From the NCBI GenBank assembly GCA_937901455.1, contig CALDIA010000013.1, positions 1-15,605 on the forward strand: a stretch of DNA of 15,605 nt, written 5' to 3'. The DNA is from an uncultured Bacteroidales bacterium (GTDB lineage Bacteria > Bacteroidota > Bacteroidia > Bacteroidales > WCHB1-69). The position numbers and the translations under genes were made by a program. This document shows, in pieces, positions 6,162 to 13,614 of this stretch (positions are counted from its first letter, which is position 1; each line of letters starts with the position of its first letter). The notes beneath the pieces were generated by a model. It made no database searches, was not told the origin of the DNA, and saw only the letters and a program-made list of their open reading frames with translations.

Positions 6162-6929
6162 CTACTCTATTTTAATTTTGATTTTCTTTCCATTATTGAC
6201 ATTCCATCTCTCTCCTTGCAGAATCACATAGCCGGATTCAACCATGTGTACACGGCTTTCAGTTGGTTTGCTTTCCAATACTTCACACACTGGATACAGG
6301 CAATCGGTTTTGAAGCCGCCTAACAGCCGGGAATAATCTCGCTTGTCTAACAGTTCCAATTTGCCTTGAGGATCTTTTGGATTTGATATGATTTTGTAAA
6401 AGCATTCATCACTGTTTTGTTTTTTCGCATGACTTCTGTCAAATTCTCCATTGGAATTGGGGCTTGAATAGTATTCAATGGTTGCTTCTGCAATTTCTTG
6501 TTCAACACTATTCGTGTCAGGTTGGTGTGGGTTTTCATGTGGAGTCTCCTCCGTCATTGGTGATTCTGGAACTGCATCAGACGCATTTTGAGGTGCGTCC
6601 GCATTACACACGCCATCTTGTCTTGAACTTCTAAGAGCCTCCAATTCTGATTCCAGTTTTTGGCACTTTTCTTTAGAACATCTTTCCCGATCCTTGCTGT
6701 CGCTATACTTAGACTTCAATTCTTTGTAATTCGATTTCAATTCGTCGTAATCCAATTGTATTCTTCTTATGTAAAAAGCAGCCGCAATTATGAGGACAAA
6801 GAGTATCAAACAACACGGAATAAGCGGCGCATGGTTCTTCTGCATCCACCCTAAAGCGAACAAGCCCAATTCAAGAACGGCAATTACCAATAGTAATACA
6901 GCTGCTATGATGTTAGATACTTTCTCCAT
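6162..6929 (-). CDS. Two-helix membrane protein with cytoplasmic coiled coil
   Basis: No family recognised. The ATG at 6929 is preferred over a TTG four codons upstream (6941) that would overlap the preceding stop; it leaves an 8-base gap and gives 255 residues. Two membrane helices (about 6-28 and 36-54) form a hairpin; RR directly after the second helix and few charges in the short turn suggest that both ends are cytoplasmic. Residues 57-103 are highly charged with heptad-like spacing and should form a coiled coil. A Pro/Glu/Ser/Asn-rich linker (104-175) leads to a small C-terminal domain (176-255) with alternating hydrophobic strands, ending ILQGERWNVNNGKKIKIKIE. It sits between the actin-like gene and the motor gene. 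An adaptor linking the cytoplasmic proteins to the membrane motor is plausible but is only inferred from topology and position. Confidence 0.75.
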   Translation of the reverse strand: MEKVSNIIAAVLLLVIAVLELGLFALGWMQKNHAPLIPCCLILFVLIIAAAFYIRRIQLDYDELKSNYKELKSKYSDSKDRERCSKEKCQKLESELEALRSSRQDGVCNADAPQNASDAVPESPMTEETPHENPHQPDTNSVEQEIAEATIEYYSSPNSNGEFDRSHAKKQNSDECFYKIISNPKDPQGKLELLDKRDYSRLLGGFKTDCLYPVCEVLESKPTESRVHMVESGYVILQGERWNVNNGKKIKIKIE

Positions 6930-6937
6930 ATCCAATC

Positions 6938-9900
6938 TCAAGTTAATGCGTTCCCCAAATCATTTAGCATTGACACAAACGGCATGAAGAAGAACGTTTC
7001 TTCAATCTTGTCGTTAGGATTCCTATGATGCGACTCGATGCCTTGCTGAATATGGTCTACAAGATGTTTTTCACGAATCTTCTCAAACACTTTGTAACTT
7101 GGATCGTCTATTCCGAACAAATCCGTAAGGTTATGTGTCTTTTTGTAGAAGTCAAGAATGGCATAGAACTCCTTAATTGACTTTACAACTTGTTCGTAAA
7201 CTGTGTTACCCGCATCATTATAACAAGGAAGCTTTACAGGAATGTTGGCATTCAACGCTTGTCCCCAGCCGTCAGATTGTCCACCAATCCAATACAGTTT
7301 TTGTGCTTGATTGAAGGTGACATTAGCACTGTTTCTGAAAGCTCCTTTGCAAGTGACTTTCTTGGGGTCTGAATCCAAGGCCACATTGACAGTGCCATTC
7401 TGAGAATGAAGAACTTCGTTCAAAATGAAGTTGAAGAAATCTCCTATGACATTCAAATTCGGACTGCTATCCAAAACCCTTAGGCTTTTCGATGCGTTTC
7501 CACTGAAAATGATATTGTCGGGCTTGGATGGGTTGTCGCAAAGGCTCATCAGTTTCGCTGCATAGTAAACAATGGCGCCATAAAACAACAAGAAAGGCAT
7601 TTTTAGCGTTTTATGTTGCTGTAATTTGCTGACATAATTGAAGTTCAAGTTGGTATTGCTTTCCAACGAGAATAGGAAGTTGCTGAAGTTTGAGGAAGAA
7701 CGTGTTTGTTTTATCACCTGAAGAATGTCTTTGAGGTTTTGGTCTCCCTGAATGCATTGTTCGACATCGTTCAAGAAGGCTTTGTAGTAACCATTGTTCC
7801 CGATGTCTCTTTGGAAACGCTCATCATCAAAGCCATCTCCGTAGATGGCATTTCCGGCAAAACGGAACGAAGAAATGAAATCGGGAGTATTGGCTGCGTT
7901 GTCGAACAATGCAATGTCTGACGAGCCTCCTCCAATGTCAATAGACAAACTTTTTCCTGGATTGGCAGCCCTGTAATAGAGATATGGCGCAACGCTTTCA
8001 GGAATGTCATCCAAATTGTTTGGATCTGCCGTGTTGAACACATGGGCAAAAGCATTTGTCCAAGCGTTCTTGAAGATGTTCAGTTCAAAAGTGTCCATGC
8101 TGATTGGGTAAAACCAAGTGATTTTTGCATTGGCAGGATTGCAATCCATCGCAATGGTTTTATACAGTACCAAATAGAGCAAAGATTCGATGTACTTTTC
8201 CACAAGGACTTTGTCTTTGGCTTGGTTGTAGTTGCTCCATTTCAAATTAGGCTGCGACTGATAGTTTGGGTTTTGCGACTTCTTTTCGAAAAGCATAAAC
8301 GGGTTGACATCCATGAACGTGTCCAGTTGGTTTGTGAAATTTGTGGTCATGTTGTAGGCTACTGCCGTTCTGAAAGGGAATTCGTGTTGGTTGTTGGCGT
8401 TGACCGTGTATGGAACGGTTCTTGGGAACAACTCGCTGTCAAACAACCTATCCACTGCGTCCTGACGACCAGTTCCAGTGCCTCCAGCCATTAAAGAACG
8501 CCACAAAGCATTATTTGGGCTAATCTCCAGCCCACATTCCGCATTAATCCCAATCTTATATTCGATATGCGTGTTGGTTGTACCAAAATCAATGGCGAAT
8601 GCTATGGGCTGGTTGCCATTATGCACTGGCATCTTGGGTATCACAAAACCATTCGCGCCAACACCATCAACGGAAACTTGTATTGCATCAAAGGTTGGAA
8701 CGCGATAAAATACGCTTTTCACATCGTTTTGGTTTCCGGCCATTCTAACCCTTGACGAAGAAGATAATGCCTTTCCTTGATTGAAACACTGAATATCAAT
8801 GTTGTGTGTTTTGTTGAATCTATCATCATGAATAGCCACCGTATAATCCAATTGGATATGATCGGTTTTCATAAAGGGCATAATGGCAACATGCACATCC
8901 AAATCTTCAATGTCATTCAGCGAATAACGTTTAGCGAAAGTTATAGAGCCGTTCTTAACTGGAACGCTCAAACTGACATCTACACCACCCGCCACCAATG
9001 TTGTCAACTGGAGCCTGGCTGCTTGCGGATTGAAATACTCAAAGAACTTTGGCTTCAAAGGAAGAAGATAAGAGTCATCGTTGCCTGTACCAGTTTGATA
9101 GTAAGACGAGTCAATCTTGTATGGCAACTTGACAATCTTGTCTTCCAGAAAATCGGTTGCCGACAACCACGGATAAGGCAAACCGCTATTGGGCAGCGTT
9201 GAACGAGAAGCGTTTTGGTCAATCACCCAATTCTGATTCCATGGTGTCCCTAAAGCCGTATAATTCCATGCATTATTAAACCTCCCGTCGGGCAGCACAA
9301 GTGGAAGAATGCCTTGCGGATTGTAATCAGGATTGATTACAAAATCGCTATTGTTTTGGATGGATAATGGGTCAAACACACGCTCTCTAATGGAGATGCC
9401 GCTTGCATTGCATTGGTTACCGGCAACACCTTGTACAAGCGAAGGCGAATACTTGTTGATGTCTGTTGGCTGAATTTGGGCGATGGCGTTTGCCAATGGT
9501 CCGGGCAACAAGCCAGGGGCATTCTTTATCCTCAGCATGTAGTTGTTTAAGGCAGGAAACAGGGTCGCAAAATTGGGTTGCGCCTGCAAGGTATACATGT
9601 ATTGGATAAAGTCAGGGTCGCGTTGGTCAAGTGAGAAATACACATTGTCAAACAAGACGTCATTGGCGCAGTTCAACGGCGGAATGCCTATAAGATTTGC
9701 TCGGACATCAGGCGCGGCCATAAACATTGTCATGGGCGAGGTGGCCCCAATCAACTTGTTAGCTTGGGTCATGATGAAGTAGATATCTTGCACTTGAATG
9801 AAGTTGAAAAGTGCGCCATTTGAAATCCAAAAAACGCTAAGCGTGTCAGCCAACGCTTTATGGCTTGGATTTCCATCGTTTGATAACCGCTGAAAACCAT

Positions 9901-10231
9901 TCGCCACATTCCATGAAACTATTTGGAAATACTGCTTAAAAGTTTGGAACTCAAAAAAGAGTTGCGCAACATCCAAAGCGTCTGAAACCAATTGATGCAT
10001 GGCTCTGTCGGCTTGCTTTTCGGTGTCATAATGTAGCGGAATGTTAGCTTGTGACAAATAATCAAATGCCGTTTTCACCAATGCCATTTGCGCGAATGGG
10101 CTTGGGATTGAAGTCGCGGCTTCGTCGCCTTTCGAAACAATTGTATTGATGTTATTTGTGGTCAAAGGCTGGCTTTGAAACCATCCGCTGTTGTTTGCGC
10201 CGTTATTATGTAGTCTGAAAACTGTTGACAT
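6938..10231 (-). CDS. Giant actin/Hsp70-fold (ASKHA) ATPase-like protein
   Basis: A 1097-residue protein without signal peptide, so cytoplasmic. The second half carries the three nucleotide-site motifs of the actin/Hsp70/sugar-kinase fold in order: phosphate-1 AIDFGTTNTHIEY (546-558), phosphate-2 LSIDIGGGSSDIALFD (762-777) and the adenosine motif NIIFSGNASKSLRVL (906-920). IPESVAPYLYY (743-753) stands where Hsp70 and MreB have the connecting segment with a catalytic acid. The first 540 residues are a large extension: helices at 45-165, then Asn/Pro-rich and strand-rich segments. Size and layout are reminiscent of the SrfB family, large proteins with an Hsp70-like fold, but I cannot confirm that from memory. 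DnaK-type chaperone is rejected because the extension is N-terminal and no substrate-binding domain follows. It lies 7 bases after the tubulin-like gene, so the actin-like and tubulin-like proteins are produced together. Confidence 0.85.
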   Translation of the reverse strand: MSTVFRLHNNGANNSGWFQSQPLTTNNINTIVSKGDEAATSIPSPFAQMALVKTAFDYLSQANIPLHYDTEKQADRAMHQLVSDALDVAQLFFEFQTFKQYFQIVSWNVANGFQRLSNDGNPSHKALADTLSVFWISNGALFNFIQVQDIYFIMTQANKLIGATSPMTMFMAAPDVRANLIGIPPLNCANDVLFDNVYFSLDQRDPDFIQYMYTLQAQPNFATLFPALNNYMLRIKNAPGLLPGPLANAIAQIQPTDINKYSPSLVQGVAGNQCNASGISIRERVFDPLSIQNNSDFVINPDYNPQGILPLVLPDGRFNNAWNYTALGTPWNQNWVIDQNASRSTLPNSGLPYPWLSATDFLEDKIVKLPYKIDSSYYQTGTGNDDSYLLPLKPKFFEYFNPQAARLQLTTLVAGGVDVSLSVPVKNGSITFAKRYSLNDIEDLDVHVAIMPFMKTDHIQLDYTVAIHDDRFNKTHNIDIQCFNQGKALSSSSRVRMAGNQNDVKSVFYRVPTFDAIQVSVDGVGANGFVIPKMPVHNGNQPIAFAIDFGTTNTHIEYKIGINAECGLEISPNNALWRSLMAGGTGTGRQDAVDRLFDSELFPRTVPYTVNANNQHEFPFRTAVAYNMTTNFTNQLDTFMDVNPFMLFEKKSQNPNYQSQPNLKWSNYNQAKDKVLVEKYIESLLYLVLYKTIAMDCNPANAKITWFYPISMDTFELNIFKNAWTNAFAHVFNTADPNNLDDIPESVAPYLYYRAANPGKSLSIDIGGGSSDIALFDNAANTPDFISSFRFAGNAIYGDGFDDERFQRDIGNNGYYKAFLNDVEQCIQGDQNLKDILQVIKQTRSSSNFSNFLFSLESNTNLNFNYVSKLQQHKTLKMPFLLFYGAIVYYAAKLMSLCDNPSKPDNIIFSGNASKSLRVLDSSPNLNVIGDFFNFILNEVLHSQNGTVNVALDSDPKKVTCKGAFRNSANVTFNQAQKLYWIGGQSDGWGQALNANIPVKLPCYNDAGNTVYEQVVKSIKEFYAILDFYKKTHNLTDLFGIDDPSYKVFEKIREKHLVDHIQQGIESHHRNPNDKIEETFFFMPFVSMLNDLGNALT

Positions 10232-10238
10232 GGTCTTT

Positions 10239-11723
10239 TTAGATTATATTGTGATAATTACATGCTGATTCTATTGACATTGAAAACATCTTGAAAAGCA
10301 ACGTCATTTCGTTCACCCTAATATCGGCATTTGTCACCAATCGGGCATTCTCTATGTCAATGCTTTTGCACGAAGGTTTGTGTTTTGGCCGCTTGCCATT
10401 CCTGAGCTCAAAAACACTATGTGCTTCAACATTGTTGAAAGGGACGAAAGAAGGTTTGTTGTTTCGCATCTCATTAATCCAACCGTCAAAAGCCGCATTC
10501 ATTTTTCTAACCAAATCGAAGTCGCTGCTTTGGAAAAAACCTTTGTTGAGTGGTGATTTCTGTCGTTTTGGAACCAATTTCATTTGGTCATTGGCCCAAC
10601 GACAATCTTTTATGGCTCTATCCAAGCCTTTGTTTAGGTATTGCGTAAACAATCTGAATTTCACCAAAGGTTTGGCCAAAATGTTGGTGTGTATTGGATC
10701 TAAATCGTCTAAATTGATGCCTGCGGCCACATTATTGGTTTGCACGCCAAATTCCTTTACAATCGTGTTGGCATTATTCAAAGGATGGTTTTGGCAGAAA
10801 TCATAAATGGCCAAAGCCCCTGCCAATTCAAGGAAATTGGCATCATTGCATTGAGTACCTGTTCCTTCTGAATATTTTTCAATACTTCTATTGCCTTGAT
10901 TGCCTATAAAGTAAATCGCATTCACCTGATTGCCGCCAATGATAGTTTGGTTGTAGTAATCAAGGGCAACTTTAGCTTTTTCGTCGAAAGTGCTGGGGTT
11001 GACAGTCGAAAAACCTCCAGTGGGTTGCTGTAACGAGAAATAAGGCAAATAAGTGATGTCGCCTATCTCGCAAGGGTTAATGAGTTGTGCGTTAGGGATG
11101 TTGGGGTTGTTTCGTAAATTCTTCAGCAATAGCGGGAACCCGGCTGCTCCTGTTCCGCCAAAAATCGAATTGATAATGAAAACGGCATCGCCCTGATTAA
11201 AGGTCTGACAAAAATTACGGAAATCTTGGGATTGAATGATTTGGTTCAGCACCACAGCCCCCATATTTGGGTTGCCCTTGAAGCCGACATTTAGGTTGGC
11301 TTGTAGGTTGTCAGAAGAATAAAGCAACTTTGTAAAGTTTTGGTCATCGGCTCCATTTGCGGCATTGAACGACATGGCGTTTACATCGATGTATTGACCG
11401 AATGTGTTCTGTTGAGTTCTATTAAGGGTCAATTCGAAAAGATTCCGTCCGTTGCCAATCTGCCCCAGCAAATCTCCAACCGATTTGATGTCTTGTTGAT
11501 AAAAATCATTTGGGTTCTGTATCTTGCCCCTGATGGCACAATAGTCTTTCAAGACATCTTTAGTCTGTGTAAGGTTGCCATTACCGCTGTCGGGGTCAAT
11601 GATGATGGGCACTACAACATCGAAATTGTTGGGCAGTTTCACTCCTGCGGCAAACATCATGGTCATCGCTTTGATGACTCTCGAACCGGTTCCGCCGATT
11701 CCAAATACATATAGCTTAGGCAT
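10239..11723 (-). CDS. Tubulin/FtsZ-like protein (Tubulin_2-type)
   Basis: A 494-residue predicted cytoplasmic GTP-binding protein. The N-terminus is a Rossmann strand followed by FGIGGTGSRVIKAM (7-20), the first glycine loop of tubulin/FtsZ proteins. IIDPDSGNGNLTQ (41-53) follows the third-strand position, where the family has nucleotide-contacting acidic residues. FIINSIFGGTGAAGFP (182-197) is the tubulin signature loop, GGTGAAG against GGGTGTG in FtsZ. These agree with the Tubulin_2 (tubulin-like) family rather than with FtsZ, TubZ or eukaryotic tubulin; the cell-division FtsZ would not sit in such a context. The second half has no motif I recognise; LNKGLDRAIKD and the C-terminal 60 residues are helical. 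Gaps of 12 and 7 bases on each side place it firmly in the operon. GTP binding is likely from the motifs; filament formation is unproven. Confidence 0.85.
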   Translation of the reverse strand: MPKLYVFGIGGTGSRVIKAMTMMFAAGVKLPNNFDVVVPIIIDPDSGNGNLTQTKDVLKDYCAIRGKIQNPNDFYQQDIKSVGDLLGQIGNGRNLFELTLNRTQQNTFGQYIDVNAMSFNAANGADDQNFTKLLYSSDNLQANLNVGFKGNPNMGAVVLNQIIQSQDFRNFCQTFNQGDAVFIINSIFGGTGAAGFPLLLKNLRNNPNIPNAQLINPCEIGDITYLPYFSLQQPTGGFSTVNPSTFDEKAKVALDYYNQTIIGGNQVNAIYFIGNQGNRSIEKYSEGTGTQCNDANFLELAGALAIYDFCQNHPLNNANTIVKEFGVQTNNVAAGINLDDLDPIHTNILAKPLVKFRLFTQYLNKGLDRAIKDCRWANDQMKLVPKRQKSPLNKGFFQSSDFDLVRKMNAAFDGWINEMRNNKPSFVPFNNVEAHSVFELRNGKRPKHKPSCKSIDIENARLVTNADIRVNEMTLLFKMFSMSIESACNYHNII

Positions 11724-11735
11724 AATCTTTTGTTT

Positions 11736-12191
11736 TTAGAATGGAATATGAATGTGTAATACGCTTTTCTGTTTGAGGAGCAAGCTCCAAAGGAAGCCAA
11801 TCACCAAGGAATATGCGCCATTGAGGAAGGCCAATACTACCACAAGTTTCTTGGCAAAATCGGTATAGCCCGTTGAAGGATTGTTCATCGCTTGGATTAA
11901 GGCTGGATTATTCGCATTGAACAATGCGGAATAGGTAATGGCGTATGAGACGCCAACGACAATAGCCGCCACCACTACGAGCCAAACGACCCAACCAAAT
12001 TTTTTCCTATATGGATTTCCCCAAGGAGTCTTGGAGTCCCAATAGAACAAGATGAATAGCAACAAGGGGATGAACAGTAGCGACAATCCGCAAAACAAAT
12101 ATCCATTTCCTTGATAAAGTTCCCTGAAAAGCAAATTGTATTGTTGATCATACAAAAGCCATTCGTAAATCATTGCAAAAAAGTCTTTCAT
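11736..12191 (-). CDS. Small three-helix membrane protein
   Basis: No family recognised. This 151-residue protein has three predicted membrane helices: 31-51 (LFCGLSLLFIPLLLFILFYW), 67-87 (WVVWLVVVAAIVVGVSYAITY) and 115-139 (LVVVLAFLNGAYSLVIGFLW). Positive charges in the 52-66 loop (KTPWGNPYRKK) and after helix three (KQK) put both on the cytoplasmic side. The N-terminal 30 residues and the 88-113 loop, Asn- and Pro-rich, would then be periplasmic. It lies 7 bases after the VWA lipoprotein gene and 12 before the tubulin-like gene, between exported and cytoplasmic partners. It could be a membrane anchor for the cytoplasmic proteins; nothing in its sequence shows enzymatic activity. Confidence 0.8.
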   Translation of the reverse strand: MKDFFAMIYEWLLYDQQYNLLFRELYQGNGYLFCGLSLLFIPLLLFILFYWDSKTPWGNPYRKKFGWVVWLVVVAAIVVGVSYAITYSALFNANNPALIQAMNNPSTGYTDFAKKLVVVLAFLNGAYSLVIGFLWSLLLKQKSVLHIHIPF

Positions 12192-12198
12192 ATCGCTT

Positions 12199-13563
12199 TT
12201 AATTAAAGGTTATTTCGAAAACTGCTGGTATTGAATCCGACGCATATTCGTATGCTTCCCTTATGCCTTTGGTTAAGGTTGAAAAGCCGTATGTGGTACA
12301 TGTGTCAATTGTGTTTTCATTTAGGGCGTTACTTTTGGCAATCCAACTTGGTTCAGTGTTTTTCAGTTTAAGCGTCAGCTTTCCGCGTGGATTGGACTGA
12401 TTGGTGTTTAGCTTGATTAGGAATGGCCGCTTGTAATTCGATACTCCAGCAGCATTGACTTGGCTTTGAGTTGCAGGTCTTGCCGATAGAAAACCGAAAC
12501 TGAAATCACAATCATAGTTGCTTGAATCCATAAGATATGCATCGGGATAATGCAAACCGTCAAAATCAACAATCAATGCCAATTCAAGGTTGCCATGATA
12601 AGCTCTATGACGAACAAGCACATGTGAATCTTTCTTATCTGGACGAAAATCGCCGACGCTGTTCGCAAAATCAATCTCGAACGGCAATTTGTTGTTTCCA
12701 ACTTTCACATAGCGAGCATGGTTTCGGTAACCTTTAAGTTTTTTCAAAGTGGCATCTGAGAAATAGTTGTCAATCATATTCGATTCGCCAAATACCCAAA
12801 TATAATACGGTCTTTTTTTGTTGACTTGGATGCTTCCAGTTCTGGTGGCATAACAATATCTCCCAGTAAATTGCGACGACATCTTCACGATAAGAGTCTG
12901 CAAGTCGTCTGTTGAATTACGTAATCGGCGCAGAAATGCAGTTCTTGTTCCAGTGCCTTTTGCTGCCAAAGCCGTCAATTTCCCTGTTCCAATATCATAG
13001 ATACCATCGCTTACCAAAATGGTGATAGTGCCGTTTGTTGCTTGACTCAATGCCAGATTGAACATTGCATTCAAATCGCTTAGCGAGGTATTTCCAACTT
13101 TCATCCCTTGTTTAGTGAGCTTATTCTCAAATGAATTACCAATAGGTGTGGTAACGATAGGATTTGCACCATTGACGAAAAAAATGTTCACTGGAATAGT
13201 ATCCCATACAAAAGCAGGCAGTTGAGCCATGTCATTCAACGCTTGTACATATTCAGTAATACCATGCACATAACCACCATCAGTTCCTTGTGTTCCACCA
13301 ATAATACTCCCGGAATTCTCGACATACATTTTAATCAAGGAGGGTTTCCCCTGAACAGCGGGAATAACAGGAGCGGCGGGGAGAGGGGCACTTTGTGTGG
13401 CATTGCCATCGCTATTTGCTCCTTCATAGCTCATGCCGGGTGTTTGTATTGGAACATTGATGCCATCCGTATTTGGTGTTTGGTTATTACCATATCTATC
13501 TCTTTGATTTGCACATCCGAACAAAGCGATGAGCAAAACTGCAATTAAAATGTGCCTTTTCAT
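12199..13563 (-). CDS. VWA-like domain lipoprotein
   Basis: A 454-residue predicted lipoprotein. The ATG at 13563 is chosen because MKRHILIAVLLIALFGC is a compact lipoprotein signal with acylated Cys17; an in-frame ATG seven codons upstream (13584) is possible. A Pro/Gln/Asn-rich linker follows (18-73). From about 75 a von Willebrand factor A-like fold is suggested: IKMYVENSGSI (77-87) matches the first MIDAS strand and D-x-S-x-S loop but with Glu for the first Asp, NTSLSDL (158-164) supplies the MIDAS Thr, and TILVSDGIYD (181-190... SDG at 185-187) the last Asp. The remaining 200 residues are strand-rich with YYIWVFGES and SFGFLS. VWA domains bind protein ligands through a metal ion, commonly beside large ATPases. 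Its position just after the TPR-protease gene, 51 bases from that stop, suggests an extracytoplasmic assembly part. Confidence 0.8.
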   Translation of the reverse strand: MKRHILIAVLLIALFGCANQRDRYGNNQTPNTDGINVPIQTPGMSYEGANSDGNATQSAPLPAAPVIPAVQGKPSLIKMYVENSGSIIGGTQGTDGGYVHGITEYVQALNDMAQLPAFVWDTIPVNIFFVNGANPIVTTPIGNSFENKLTKQGMKVGNTSLSDLNAMFNLALSQATNGTITILVSDGIYDIGTGKLTALAAKGTGTRTAFLRRLRNSTDDLQTLIVKMSSQFTGRYCYATRTGSIQVNKKRPYYIWVFGESNMIDNYFSDATLKKLKGYRNHARYVKVGNNKLPFEIDFANSVGDFRPDKKDSHVLVRHRAYHGNLELALIVDFDGLHYPDAYLMDSSNYDCDFSFGFLSARPATQSQVNAAGVSNYKRPFLIKLNTNQSNPRGKLTLKLKNTEPSWIAKSNALNENTIDTCTTYGFSTLTKGIREAYEYASDSIPAVFEITFN

Positions 13564-13614
13564 TTTGTTTCGTATTATACTCATAGTGTTTTATGTTTTT
13601 CCTCATAATGCTCT

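Noticed and set aside
6938..10231. DnaK-type chaperone
   Set aside because: The nucleotide motifs are at residues 546-920 behind a 540-residue extension, there is no C-terminal substrate-binding domain, and no dnaJ or grpE homologue is evident.
10239..11723. FtsZ or a plasmid-partition TubZ
   Set aside because: The glycine loop is GGTGAAG, the length and second half do not fit, and there is no division-gene or plasmid-partition context.
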